A stretch of DNA of 64,000 nucleotides from Betaproteobacteria bacterium (GCA_013298765.1 JAAFJA010000001.1:372001-436000), one strand, 5' to 3'; shown: positions 28,119 to 37,991, numbered from the stretch's first letter. Notes: generated by a model from the sequence alone, not told the origin. A program made the numbers and translations.

Positions 28119-31100
28119 GTGTCTTCGAGGCGTACAGCACGGCCAGGCATAGCCCAGAAAACAATCTATCCCGCGCAAGCACCCACTGGCATGGACTTTC
28201 CCGAACTCGATCGGGCGATTGATCGATCTTCTCATGAGCGGTACACCTGCTCCACGAGCGTATTGCTATTGGTGGGCGAACACGCGCTGCCCGGAACAAT
28301 TACTAATTTTTCGGCGACGGGCCTGCTCCTTCAAATGGATGCTCCTTTGGCGGATGACCTCATTTTGGTCGGGGCGGCCGCGACGATCTGTGGCGTTTCA
28401 ATGGTAGACGCCAGTGTCGGCGAATCCGACGTAAACGATTCAACGGTGCCGCCCCCACTTGATGCGGTCGTGATTCATCTTGAAGCCAAGGCTGTCACGT
28501 TTTCGTTACCCAAATTGCCGGACGACTGGTGGAGCTTTCTCGGGCATCCGTTAGCGACGCGACAAGCCGAAAGTAATGTTGAAGTCGGTGCCGAAGTTCT
28601 GTCGTCTGAGGGCAACGATGAGGAGCGTGACGCCTACGCGCGCCTGCTCGACCGCTGCCGGGAAATATATCTCGACAGTCTTCGAGCGCTCACAAGCGAG
28701 CTCATCAGTCGTACGATTGAAAAACTAGGCGCTATCGAGGGGCAAAATAACTACCATGCCAAGCGAACTGAACTGGCTGAGGCGCGCCATACGCTTGGAA
28801 GCCTAGGCTCAATGCTGATTGAAAAGTGCGTTTCGCTCGGAGACGCGCGTTTCGGCTCCGACGCAGTTCGCGATGAGCGGGAATGGGCAGATGGTGTTCC
28901 GGACGCCGATCTCCGACTCATGGAGGCCGACGAGCTAGAAGACTATCTCGCAGTTAGTTCCAGCATCAAGAAGTGTACGGAGCTTCTCAGACTTGAGATT
29001 GAATTAATTGAGACCAAGCTAATCCGACTGACCAGTCGATCGGTACCGTTTGGAAAATCTGCCGTAGCCCCCGAATCAGTGCTTCGAGAAACTCGTAACG
29101 CGCTTGCTGGTGTCGGTATCAGTACGGCCGCGAACAGAACTCTCACGACCGAGCTTGATGCGGTAGCGCCTGAACACTGTCGTCAATTGCTCAATGCGCT
29201 TAGCCAAGTACTCTCGCCTGTGCCGACGGCACCGCGACTAGCGCAAATCGATGGAGTGCGATCACGGGCTGGATTGTTTGGTGGCGCTACAGCGCTGACA
29301 ACTGCCGGCCGAATTTCGGATGCGGCCCACGATTGGCTCGACAGCTACCGTGGTGGAAGTTCCGCTGCGTCTCAGCCGGCACGATCACACCGCGCGCTGC
29401 GTGTACTTGAATCACTTTCGAAGATGGCGGCGCGCGAGGCACGCGCTGGGCAGCGAATTGCTCCAGAGTTGGTACCTCTAGATTCCCTTGCCCCAGCCTC
29501 AGTGGACGAGTTGATTGCCGCGATCAACGAACTACCAACGTCGCAGGGTAGTGTTTTTTCGTCGCTCCCGATTGACTCTTTACGTGAATCGCTGCGCGCG
29601 CCAACTTCCGCACAAATTGCCGCGCCACGGGAGCTCTCGCCCGAGCACGAAGGCGTGATTGAAACGAGCGGCGCACTTTTCCAGCGGGCAGGTACCACGC
29701 TGATTGCAAACAGCGACGTCGAAATACTGCTGAAGCGCCTGGAGCACACACTACTGAAACTTGCCCTGCGTGACGGTAAATTTCCGTCGTCGCCAGATCA
29801 TCCCGGGCGGCAAGTCATCAATTTAATTGAGCAATACAACTTCGCCGCGGCCGACAATGGCCGCCTCTCAGATGCGAAGCTCCGTGGCAGCCTTGAGTCA
29901 CTTGTGACCCGAGTATGTCAACAGGCAGATGATCACCCGGAAGTATTCTCGATCGTTCGCGAGAACCTCCGACAGGATGTTGATCAACTCAGGCGTGAGC
30001 GACGCGAGCGTGTTGATCGTACTGTCGAGGCGCTAGAAAGTCGTGATCGAGTGCGGGTTGCCCGCAACGCGGTTGATAATGCGCTCGCGCGTCGCCTGGC
30101 AGGACGGCGCTTGCCACGAGTGTTCCTTCGCTTGCTCGACGACGTCTGGCGTCAGTACTCAGTCATGATCGGCTTGCGATTTGGGTGCGAAAGCGAACCC
30201 TGGCGCAACTGTCTTGACCTGATTGAGCGAACGCTCGCAGTTGCCTCTAACGGGCTAGCCGAGCCAGCGACCGCTGCGCTGCGTGCCGAGTTGTTTCGGG
30301 AGCTCTCGGAGGTACTCGGTAGCGCTGTGAGCGACGTGCCGTTACGCGACTCCTTGACTCAGGAACTTCGGCGCCTTTTATTGGAGTCTGAGCCGAGCTT
30401 AGTTGGAGATTTTGTCGAGGCCCCGCAATCTCTAGGGCCACCGCAATCATCCACGCGCGATTCGCTTTCAGGAGTGACCATCGGAAGCTGGTGGAGCCTC
30501 ATCCGTGACGACATTGGAATTCCAATTCAACTCGTATGGACGAGCGAGGCGACTGGACGGCGCGGGCTCGTAAATCGCAGCGCGAGTAATCGACTCGAGT
30601 TAACTGTCGACGAGTTCAATGAGCAGCTAAAGCGCGGGCAGCTTCGAGCAATTGAGAGCCTCGACGTACCTTTACTTGATCGGTCTGAGACGAGCTTGCT
30701 GGATGAAGCCTACGCCGAAACGGTGCGTCGTACAGATATGGACACTGCGGCGGGCGTACTCAATCGTCGCGGTCTGTTGCGCATTCTGCGAGAGAAAAAC
30801 ACGCTCTCTGGCGAGGGCCAACACCACGTCTTAGTATTGATCGAGTTTGATCAGTTCCGCGCCGTAGCAGCCGCGTGCGGTGTGGACGCGACTGACGCCC
30901 TGGCTGCAGCACTAATAGCTAGTGCAGCACAACGTCTCCCCCTCGACAGTAAGTGCGGAATGTATCGGGAGGACGTGTTGGCTGTAGTTCTATTGGACCA
31001 CGGGTTAGCCGCTTCCGAGCGGATCGCAGCCCAGCTCTGTGAGCGACTGGCAGACTTTCCTTACTCCTACAAGCAGCAGTCGTATCGGATCGGTATTTCC

Positions 31101-32042
31101 ATTGGGCTCGTCGAATTCGTGCCGGGTAAAACTTCGGTTGAGGAGCTTTTGCGTCGCGCGGACACGGCTTGCCTCGCAGCCAAGACAAGCGGAAGAAATC
31201 GAGTTCGTGTCTATCACGCGAGCAACGAGGAAGTCCGAAACGAAGAATCGCTCATCCGCTGGGCGGGGCGCGTTGATTCGTTGTTCGCATCAGATCGGCT
31301 CTTCATCCGAGCACAAGCGGTGATGCCGATCAGTGCGGCGGCGGGCTTGCTCCCAGGCTACGAGCTCCTTCTCGGCGTTGAGCCGGAAGCTGGCGAGTCC
31401 ATCTCACCTTACGAATTCGTGCTGGCGCTGCAGCGGCTTGGGCGGGCGCACGAGCTTGACCTATGGGTACTCGATCAAGCGTTTCGATGGATGCGCGACA
31501 ACGCTGATGCGCTTTTAGGCATTGGTGGAATTGCAGTAAACCTGTCCGTCGCTTCACTCGCACACCCAGAAATTTCACACTACCTCCGCAGCGCGTTGCA
31601 GAACTTTAGGGGCCCCGCAGACAAACTTGTTTTGGAAATCACCGAAAGCGCGGCGATTCACAACTTCGACGCAGCCGAGGCCTTCATTCGGGACATGCGG
31701 CGCTTCGGAGTGCGCTTCTCGCTCGATGATTTCGGTAGCGGATATACGTCTTACGCACATCTGAAGCGACTGTCCGTAGACACGCTGAAGATTGACGGTA
31801 GCTACATTCGTGACATTGATCGAAGCAAGGGGCGCAGCGTCGCTGAGCGAGACATTGCCATCGTGCGGTCGATGGCAGACGTTGCACACACGCTGGGGAT
31901 GAAGGTTGTCGCCGAGTGGGTGGAGTCAACCGAAATGCTTGACCAGCTGATAGAGCTCGGAATCGATTTCGCTCAAGGCTACGCGATTCACAAACCAGCT
32001 CGGCTTTCGGAAATAGTCGCACCAGCAACTAGCGCTCCGTAA
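28119..32042 (+). CDS. PilZ / DUF1631-like / degenerate GGDEF / EAL signalling protein
   Basis: Large c-di-GMP-related protein (1307 aa). Residues about 25-150 look PilZ-like (basic RSSHER, then NFSATG matching N-x-S-x-x-G). A long helical middle region (about 165-800) resembles DUF1631 (LDRCREIYLDSLRALTSEL, LPRVFLRLLDDVWRQY). The GGDEF domain (about 880-1025) has YREDV in place of GGDEF near residue 948, so cyclase activity is not expected. The EAL domain (about 1060-1305) reads YELLLG at the signature but keeps NLSVASL, LEITESA, DDFGSGY, LKIDGSY, VAEWVES and QGYAIHKP. Phosphodiesterase activity is therefore plausible. The GTG 28119 start is uncertain; ATG 28191 (MDFPELDR) is an alternative. 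Convergent with livF. Confidence 0.85.
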   Translation: MSSRRTARPGIAQKTIYPAQAPTGMDFPELDRAIDRSSHERYTCSTSVLLLVGEHALPGTITNFSATGLLLQMDAPLADDLILVGAAATICGVSMVDASVGESDVNDSTVPPPLDAVVIHLEAKAVTFSLPKLPDDWWSFLGHPLATRQAESNVEVGAEVLSSEGNDEERDAYARLLDRCREIYLDSLRALTSELISRTIEKLGAIEGQNNYHAKRTELAEARHTLGSLGSMLIEKCVSLGDARFGSDAVRDEREWADGVPDADLRLMEADELEDYLAVSSSIKKCTELLRLEIELIETKLIRLTSRSVPFGKSAVAPESVLRETRNALAGVGISTAANRTLTTELDAVAPEHCRQLLNALSQVLSPVPTAPRLAQIDGVRSRAGLFGGATALTTAGRISDAAHDWLDSYRGGSSAASQPARSHRALRVLESLSKMAAREARAGQRIAPELVPLDSLAPASVDELIAAINELPTSQGSVFSSLPIDSLRESLRAPTSAQIAAPRELSPEHEGVIETSGALFQRAGTTLIANSDVEILLKRLEHTLLKLALRDGKFPSSPDHPGRQVINLIEQYNFAAADNGRLSDAKLRGSLESLVTRVCQQADDHPEVFSIVRENLRQDVDQLRRERRERVDRTVEALESRDRVRVARNAVDNALARRLAGRRLPRVFLRLLDDVWRQYSVMIGLRFGCESEPWRNCLDLIERTLAVASNGLAEPATAALRAELFRELSEVLGSAVSDVPLRDSLTQELRRLLLESEPSLVGDFVEAPQSLGPPQSSTRDSLSGVTIGSWWSLIRDDIGIPIQLVWTSEATGRRGLVNRSASNRLELTVDEFNEQLKRGQLRAIESLDVPLLDRSETSLLDEAYAETVRRTDMDTAAGVLNRRGLLRILREKNTLSGEGQHHVLVLIEFDQFRAVAAACGVDATDALAAALIASAAQRLPLDSKCGMYREDVLAVVLLDHGLAASERIAAQLCERLADFPYSYKQQSYRIGISIGLVEFVPGKTSVEELLRRADTACLAAKTSGRNRVRVYHASNEEVRNEESLIRWAGRVDSLFASDRLFIRAQAVMPISAAAGLLPGYELLLGVEPEAGESISPYEFVLALQRLGRAHELDLWVLDQAFRWMRDNADALLGIGGIAVNLSVASLAHPEISHYLRSALQNFRGPADKLVLEITESAAIHNFDAAEAFIRDMRRFGVRFSLDDFGSGYTSYAHLKRLSVDTLKIDGSYIRDIDRSKGRSVAERDIAIVRSMADVAHTLGMKVVAEWVESTEMLDQLIELGIDFAQGYAIHKPARLSEIVAPATSAP

Positions 32043-32065
32043 ACGGCTAGCTCGTGTCTCACCCA

Positions 32066-32779
32066 CTAAACCTCTAGCCACTCTTTGCGCACGTTACTGT
32101 CCGATTTAAGCTCTGCTGGCGTGCCTTCGAAGACAATGCGTCGATCTCCCATCACGTAAACGCGGTCAGAGATCTGTAGAGCGATTGCTAATTTTTGCTC
32201 AATCAATACGACACAGATTCCACGACGCTTCAGCTCGCGCAGATACTCTGCCACAAGTTGAACGATGGCGGGCGCGAGCCCTTCAGTGGGCTCGTCGATC
32301 AAGATCAAATCAGGATCGCCCATTAAGGTGCGACAGAGGGTGAGCATTTGCTGCTCGCCGCCTGACAGTACACCCGCTTCGGTATGTTGCCGCTCTTTGA
32401 GTCGCGGAAACATTTTGTACATATCTTCAAACGACCAGCGGCTCTTGGCTTTAGTGCCTTTTTCGCCGAGCATCAGATTTTGATGTACGGTGAGCTTAGG
32501 AAAGATGTCGCGACTCTCTGGCACATAGCCAATGCCTAGATGAGCTACCTCATACGCTTTTAGGCCAGCGATATTCTTTCCGCGCCAAACGATCTCGCCC
32601 TTTGTGTCGACCATTCCCATGATCGCCTTGGCGAGCGTCGATCTACCTGCACCATTGCGCCCGAGGAGAGCAACGATTTCGCCTTCGCGAATGTTGACAT
32701 TTACGCCTTGAAGGATGTGACTCTTTCCGTAAAACGCCTGAAGTTCTTTCGTTTCAAGCGCGACGTTCCCAGTGCTCAT
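32066..32779 (-). CDS. livF: Branched-chain amino acid-type ABC transporter, ATP-binding protein LivF
   Basis: Second ATPase of a LIV-type importer (237 aa). Signature VLSGGEQQMLTLCRTLM, Walker B LILIDEPTEGLAP and the switch His region are normal. Walker A reads GRNGAGRST, so the usual Lys is Arg at residue 46. The start overlaps the livG stop by 4 nt. It is the last gene of the livHMGF operon. Confidence 0.93.
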   Translation of the reverse strand: MSTGNVALETKELQAFYGKSHILQGVNVNIREGEIVALLGRNGAGRSTLAKAIMGMVDTKGEIVWRGKNIAGLKAYEVAHLGIGYVPESRDIFPKLTVHQNLMLGEKGTKAKSRWSFEDMYKMFPRLKERQHTEAGVLSGGEQQMLTLCRTLMGDPDLILIDEPTEGLAPAIVQLVAEYLRELKRRGICVVLIEQKLAIALQISDRVYVMGDRRIVFEGTPAELKSDSNVRKEWLEV

Positions 32780-33564
32780 GCAAGTGCCCCTTGCGCGGCG
32801 GAATCCGCGCCCTCTGTTTCGAGTACCGCGCCCAAATACGCCTCTTTGACCTTGGGATCGGCGCGAACTTTGTCGGGCGTATCGAATGCGATCACCTCGC
32901 CGTAAACAAGTACCGCAATCCGATCTGCTAGCCCAAATACGACGCCCATGTCATGCTCCACAGTGAGGAGCGTCTTGCCGTCGGTGACTTTGCGAATCAA
33001 TTCCACAAAGCGATCAGTCTCGGAGTGACTCATCCCAGCGGTCGGTTCATCCAGCAGGACAACATCGCCACCTCCAGCAATCGTGATGCCAATTTCCAGT
33101 GCTCGCTGCTCCGAGTAGGTAAGCGACATCGCAGCAACATCGCGCCGACGCTTCAATTCGATTGAGGCCATCAACGCCTCCATCCGATCGTTAAACGCTT
33201 CGAGCTTCGAGAGCGGCTTCCAGAACGAGTATTTCTGCCCGCTTGCGAAGAGGCCGGCGCAACGAAGATTTTCGAACACAGTGAGGCGCGGAAAAATATT
33301 GGTGATCTGAAAACTACGCGCAAGTCCGCGACGATTTATTTCGAACGGCCGCTTTCCGACGATGTCTTCGCCGTTGAGCTTGATAGAGCCGCTACTTGGT
33401 TCAAAACGTCCACTCACGAGGTTAAACAACGTGCTCTTACCCGCACCGTTAGGCCCAATGACCGCGACGCGTTCACCCTTCTTGACCGCGAGATTAACGC
33501 CGCGAATGATTTCCGTTTTGCCGAAAGACTTTTTGACGTTTGTAAGTTCGAGTGCGTATGTCAT
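32776..33564 (-). CDS. livG: Branched-chain amino acid-type ABC transporter, ATP-binding protein LivG
   Basis: First ATPase of the importer (262 aa). Intact Walker A GPNGAGKST, signature SLTYSEQRALEIGITIA (a divergent form of LSGGQ, usual in some LivG proteins) and Walker B VVLLDEPTAGMSHSE. The tail FDTPDKVRADPKVKEAYLG is the LivG hallmark. It couples to livF by a 4-nt overlap and lies 8 nt after livM. Confidence 0.94.
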   Translation of the reverse strand: MTYALELTNVKKSFGKTEIIRGVNLAVKKGERVAVIGPNGAGKSTLFNLVSGRFEPSSGSIKLNGEDIVGKRPFEINRRGLARSFQITNIFPRLTVFENLRCAGLFASGQKYSFWKPLSKLEAFNDRMEALMASIELKRRRDVAAMSLTYSEQRALEIGITIAGGGDVVLLDEPTAGMSHSETDRFVELIRKVTDGKTLLTVEHDMGVVFGLADRIAVLVYGEVIAFDTPDKVRADPKVKEAYLGAVLETEGADSAAQGALA

Positions 33565-33572
33565 GAGAGTCC

Positions 33573-34883
33573 TTACACAATCGCCGCTTCGGCTTTTTTG
33601 ATTGCCTCAGCAATGCGCTCTTCGCCAGAATCCCACACCGCTACGAATTTTCTTCGCCAGTACTCAAATCCTGCACTGCCCACCACGAGCACGGCGAAAG
33701 CAATCAGCCACGACGCAAGTGACTGACAGTTAAGCGGAATCCCGGCAACAGTGAGCGCTGCGCCGGACCCTTCGACAACCTTCAGCTGATACGCCATTTC
33801 GACGATTGCAGCGAATCCCCACAACGCGATGAGCCCAAAGAAGAACATTCCGGCATAGGGCCAACGCATTTTTCGCCACTCACCGTATTTCACCCGGCGC
33901 AAATTCAGCATGATGAGCGCGGAGAACCCACCCGGTGCGTACACCACCATAATGAGGAAAACGATGCCGACGTAGAGCTGCCATGCCTTGGTGTATTCCG
34001 AGAGCACGACCAGTGAGAACACGAGCAGCACCGAGCCGATGATGGGGCCGAAAAAGAACCCCACACCGCCTAAGAAAGTGAACAGCAAATACGATCCGCT
34101 GCGGACACCGTGCAATAAATCAGCTGTAGCAGCTTCCACGTTTATCGCGGTCAAGCCCCCAGCTATTCCGGCAAAGAAGCTCGAAGCCATTAACATGAGA
34201 TATCGCACGAGTCGCGTGTCATAGCCGACGAATTCCGCGCGCTCAGCGTTATCGCGGACTGCGTTGGCAATGCGCCCCAACGGGGTCAACGTAAATGCAT
34301 ACATCGCTGCTGTACATACGAGCAGATAAATCGCAATCAGGTAGTACACCTGCAGCTGCGGGCCAAACGACAAACCGAGATTCACCCACATCTCTTTACC
34401 CGCGGTACGGTTCGAGTTAATGCCTGCTTCCCCGCCGAAAAACTCGGGGAACATCAACGCGCTCGCGAAAACAAGCTCGCCTATGCCAAGTGTGATCATT
34501 GCAAAGGGAGTACCGGATTTCCGGGTCGTGACGTAGCCGAGCAATGCGCCGAATGCGAGGCCTGCAAGGCCACCGACGAGGGGGATCATCCACATTGGAA
34601 TCCACCAGCCGCCCACGATCTTGTTCATCGCATGAATCGCAACGAACGTACCCAGGCCGGTGTAAACCGCGTGTCCAAATGACAACATACCCGTCTGTCC
34701 GAGCAACATGTTGTAGCTCATGCAGGCGACGGCGGCGATGCCTGTTAAACACAGCAGCGTCATCGCGAAGCTTGAGGTGAAGAAGACAGGTAGCGTCAAC
34801 AAAATGAACGCAAATGCGCTCCAAACGACAATGCGCACGCCATTGAGTGGCTTGAACTGGAGCGGTTTGAGGGCGCTATTCAT
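33573..34883 (-). CDS. livM: Branched-chain amino acid-type ABC transporter permease LivM
   Basis: Membrane permease (436 aa), longer than typical LivM (about 320-360) because of an extra C-terminal region with two more hydrophobic segments (MFFFGLIALWGFAAIVEMAY and SLASWLIAFAVLVVGSAGF). Core motifs are YNMLLGQTGMLSFGHAVYTGLG, the TRKSGTPFAMITLG loop, and AYKW-type helices. ATG 34883 has GGGGA upstream and overlaps livH by 8 nt. Longer frames upstream are spurious. Confidence 0.92.
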   Translation of the reverse strand: MNSALKPLQFKPLNGVRIVVWSAFAFILLTLPVFFTSSFAMTLLCLTGIAAVACMSYNMLLGQTGMLSFGHAVYTGLGTFVAIHAMNKIVGGWWIPMWMIPLVGGLAGLAFGALLGYVTTRKSGTPFAMITLGIGELVFASALMFPEFFGGEAGINSNRTAGKEMWVNLGLSFGPQLQVYYLIAIYLLVCTAAMYAFTLTPLGRIANAVRDNAERAEFVGYDTRLVRYLMLMASSFFAGIAGGLTAINVEAATADLLHGVRSGSYLLFTFLGGVGFFFGPIIGSVLLVFSLVVLSEYTKAWQLYVGIVFLIMVVYAPGGFSALIMLNLRRVKYGEWRKMRWPYAGMFFFGLIALWGFAAIVEMAYQLKVVEGSGAALTVAGIPLNCQSLASWLIAFAVLVVGSAGFEYWRRKFVAVWDSGEERIAEAIKKAEAAIV

Positions 34884-35823
34884 CGCGAGTCCCCATAATG
34901 CCTTTCGGACGCACAACGAGCATCACGACGAGAAGTAAAAACGGAAGGATTGGCGCAACCTGCGAGAGCTTTAGCTTCCACAAGGGATAGCCAAACGTTT
35001 CAGGTGTAATCGTCATGCCGAGTGTCGTGAATGCACCGGCGAATGACCAGTCCAGGCCCACGGCAAAGGTCTGCATCAAACCAATCAAAATCGAAGCGAT
35101 CAGGGCGCCCGCGAGCGAGCCCATCCCACCAACAACAATCACAACAAAGATGATGGCACCCACCGATTGCGCCATGCCGGGCTCCGTGATGAATGCATTG
35201 CCTCCGATGACGCCAGCGAGCCCCGCAAGCGCACATCCCCCCGCAAAAACCAGTGCGAAGACGCGTGGCACGTTGTGGCCCAGTGCCTCCGTCGTGTCGG
35301 GGTGTGTAAGCGCTGCCTGAATAACCAAGCCAATCCGCGTGCGCTTGATAACCCAGTAGAGCGCGACCAGCATCAGGACCGCAACGAGCATCATGAAGCC
35401 CCGGTAGGTCTGAAACGTGGAATCGAACACTTTGAATAGCGAACCGCTCATGGAGGCGGGAATTGGGTAGTCAACCGAGGTTCGGCCCCAGATCAGCTGC
35501 ACGATTTCAAGAACCACGAAAGAAAGGCCAAACGTAACCAAGAGCTCTGGAACGTGACCGAACTTGTGTGTCTTGCGCAAAAGGAAGCGTTCGAAGAGTC
35601 CGCCCAAAACCGCTACAACAATAGGCGCGATGAGCAGTCCAACCCAAAAGTTACTCCACGCGGAAAACTGGTAAGCGACATAGGCCCCCAGCATGTAGAA
35701 GCTTGCATGCGCGAAGTTGAGCACTCCCATCATCGAGAAAATGAGAGTCAGCCCTGCGGAGAGCATAAAGAGAAGTAATCCGTAGCTCACTCCATTGAGT
35801 ACGGACATGATGAAAAACTCCAA
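34876..35823 (-). CDS. livH: Branched-chain amino acid-type ABC transporter permease LivH
   Basis: Membrane permease (315 aa). The N-terminus VLNGVSYGLLLFMLSAGLT, then FSMMGVLNFAHASFYMLGAY and GGMGSLAGALIASILIG are typical of LivH. The start is taken as TTG 35823 because AAGGAGGGA lies 6 nt before it and the protein then aligns with the family. The open frame extends 85 codons further upstream without homology. Confidence 0.92.
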   Translation of the reverse strand: MEFFIMSVLNGVSYGLLLFMLSAGLTLIFSMMGVLNFAHASFYMLGAYVAYQFSAWSNFWVGLLIAPIVVAVLGGLFERFLLRKTHKFGHVPELLVTFGLSFVVLEIVQLIWGRTSVDYPIPASMSGSLFKVFDSTFQTYRGFMMLVAVLMLVALYWVIKRTRIGLVIQAALTHPDTTEALGHNVPRVFALVFAGGCALAGLAGVIGGNAFITEPGMAQSVGAIIFVVIVVGGMGSLAGALIASILIGLMQTFAVGLDWSFAGAFTTLGMTITPETFGYPLWKLKLSQVAPILPFLLLVVMLVVRPKGIMGTRDE

Positions 35824-36038
35824 GTGGATCCCTCCTTCTGTGTCTACTGACAGCCTCAGGCGTGCCTTCGATTCTCGTACACGCCTTGATATCCGCCACG
35901 ACGCTATCCGAGCCGGCAATGGCGTAGGACTAACGGACGTCGCTCTCCAAGCAAAAGCTAGCGCCTCACCAGCGTCCTGCCGCCAAAAGCGCTGAATCCT
36001 CGTTGACGCGAGCGCTACAAATTCGATCAACGTCCAAA

Positions 36039-36063
36039 CAAAAAAGGCCCGGCGAACCGAGCC
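36039..36063 (-). terminator. Rho-independent terminator after the LIV binding-protein gene
   Basis: On the minus strand a 7-bp stem GGCTCGG-TTCG-CCGGGCC, a UUCG-type tetraloop, is followed by six or more T residues (36040-36045). It lies 34 nt after the binding-protein stop and before livH, so livHMGF is either expressed by partial read-through or has its own promoter. This is a common way to express more binding protein than permease. Confidence 0.85.
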
Positions 36064-36096
36064 CTCTTCGTTCAGCAACTTGCCTTAGCCGAACGC

Positions 36097-37335
36097 CTAG
36101 CGCTTAGGCATTTTGCATGTGGTCGCCATGGTGTTTTGCTGCGGCATCAAATAACGAACCGTCTTGAAGCCATGACCAGTTCCTTCTTGATCGAACTTTA
36201 CATCTTTACCGCCTGCTTTCGTCCACTGCGTGATGTACATCGCTTGCTGCAACGCACCATCCGAGGCGCGCATTTCGATGTCTTCGCCAGAGGCGCCTTT
36301 CATCTTCATGCCAGCCATGGCGCGCGCAACCGGCACCGCTTCAGTGGACTTCGCTTTCTCAACTGACGCTACCAGGAAGCGCACGGCGTTCACTGCTGCG
36401 ACCGTGTAGAACTCTTCATTAAACTTTTGCTTAAAGCCGGTGTAGACGCTCTCGATCTCGTTTTGCGCAGTGTTTGGATGCCAGTACGAAACCATGCGTA
36501 CACGATCCGCTCCTGCGGCGCCGATCGCCGTAGGTGTACCGATTACGCCCGCGTAGAACGTATAAAAGTTACCTTTGAAACCCGCGGCATTCGCAGCACG
36601 AATCAAAAGAACTAAATCAGGTCCCCAGTTACCGGTAACCACTGTGTCTGCGTTAGCAGCCATGATCTTTTGCACATAGGGGGCGAAGTCTTTCACCTGG
36701 CCCAGAGGATGCAATTCATTGCCGACAATTTTGATGTCGGGGCGCTTCTTGGCCAGCATGTCGGCTGTGAACTTCGCCACCTGCTGTCCGAACGAATAGT
36801 TCTGACCGATCACGTAGACATTCTTGATGTCTTTCTGATCTTTCATGTAGTTCGTAAGGCCCTCGATCTTCATGTCTACACCCGCGTCGAAGCGGAAATG
36901 CCAAGGCGAGCACTTGCTGTTCGTGAAGTCTGGATCAATCGCAGCGTAGTTAAGGAATACGACTTCCTTGCCTGGATTGCGCTCGTTGTGTTTGTTGATC
37001 GCATCGATCAAAACACCGGCGACGTTCGAGCCATTGCCCTGCGAGACGAAGCGAATGCCGTCATCAGTGGCTTTCTTCAGCAGCGCCAGCGCTTCTTGCG
37101 GCGAACCCTTTGAGTCAAGCGGAACGATTTCCACATTCACGCCACTGTTTGCGTTTTTACCGCTGAAGCGCTCAGCCGCGTACTGGAAGTGCTTCAGTTG
37201 GTTTTGACCGACGCCGCCGAATGGGCCAGATAAGCCCTCGATGAACGCGATCTTTACGTTTTGAGCGGAAGCGCCGCCCACCATTGCAATACCCGCGATC
37301 ACGCCTACGGCGAGCGCCTTAACAGCAAACTTCAA
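36097..37335 (-). CDS. Branched-chain amino acid-type ABC transporter substrate-binding protein
   Basis: Periplasmic solute-binding protein (412 aa) with a signal peptide (LKFAVKALAVGVIAGIAMVGGASAQ cut after residue about 25). It has the receptor family ligand-binding fold: VKIAFIEGLSGPFGGVGQNQ, YVIGQNYSFGQQVAKFTADM, and VVTGNWGPDLVLLIRAA. The ligand could be an amino acid, amide or aromatic acid; it cannot be assigned. Start TTG 37335 is chosen because AAGGAGG lies 5 nt upstream. First gene of the LIV locus. Confidence 0.92.
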   Translation of the reverse strand: MKFAVKALAVGVIAGIAMVGGASAQNVKIAFIEGLSGPFGGVGQNQLKHFQYAAERFSGKNANSGVNVEIVPLDSKGSPQEALALLKKATDDGIRFVSQGNGSNVAGVLIDAINKHNERNPGKEVVFLNYAAIDPDFTNSKCSPWHFRFDAGVDMKIEGLTNYMKDQKDIKNVYVIGQNYSFGQQVAKFTADMLAKKRPDIKIVGNELHPLGQVKDFAPYVQKIMAANADTVVTGNWGPDLVLLIRAANAAGFKGNFYTFYAGVIGTPTAIGAAGADRVRMVSYWHPNTAQNEIESVYTGFKQKFNEEFYTVAAVNAVRFLVASVEKAKSTEAVPVARAMAGMKMKGASGEDIEMRASDGALQQAMYITQWTKAGGKDVKFDQEGTGHGFKTVRYLMPQQNTMATTCKMPKR

Positions 37336-37565
37336 TCTAGCCTCCTTACCGACTTCCGGTTTGTTATCTCGATAGAACATCGAGCTATGCGCGGATTCTA
37401 TGCCCGCAGATTTCGCTTAAACGCTCAGGAAAACGCTATGCCATATTGCAGCGCAACATCACCAACGTCGCGATACGTCGTTCACGCAAGCCGAAAGCCA
37501 TAGAGCGCTGCGCACGTAGGATTGGCTCATGGAGCACGCAGCGTCGCGTGAGGTTCCCGATTTCC

Positions 37566-37991
37566 CTAGTCGATCGCGAGGCGCTGGGCAAACGTTGCAA
37601 GCTGCTCAAACGTGCGTTCCAGGTCTACAGCTTCCAGCAAATACGGATTGAAACTCTCACCACGACCACGGGGCAGATCGAGTCGGTGCGAGGCCATCAA
37701 CTGCGAAAACCCCATACCCCACTCACCAAACCAGCGAACGTTCGTAGGCGCTGCGATCAGGAGTTCTACCCTGTGGTGGCGGCGATCTGTGGCGATCTTG
37801 GCAAAGATCTTCGATACCTCGGAGCGATCGCCTTCGAGGCACTGTAGAAAAAATTCGCCCGACCAGCAAAGCATGCCGCTCAATTCGTGCTGGACATTCC
37901 ACGGCTGCGATACTTTCATGATCGCGTAGACGTCATCAATCGATAGCCCGGGCGCACAGGTGCTCACATAGACAAGTCGAATCACCCACAA
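37566..37991 (-). CDS. BLUF-domain blue-light sensor protein
   Basis: A 141-aa single BLUF domain protein, which binds FAD and responds to blue light. The conserved Tyr is in RLVYVSTCAPG (residue 8), the Asn lies before HELSGMLCWSGEFFLQCLEG, and the Gln is in FLQCLEG; the Trp/Met strand is EWGMGFSQL. A short C-terminal helical cap follows. No output domain is fused, so it probably acts through a partner. Monocistronic. Confidence 0.9.
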   Translation of the reverse strand: MWVIRLVYVSTCAPGLSIDDVYAIMKVSQPWNVQHELSGMLCWSGEFFLQCLEGDRSEVSKIFAKIATDRRHHRVELLIAAPTNVRWFGEWGMGFSQLMASHRLDLPRGRGESFNPYLLEAVDLERTFEQLATFAQRLAID

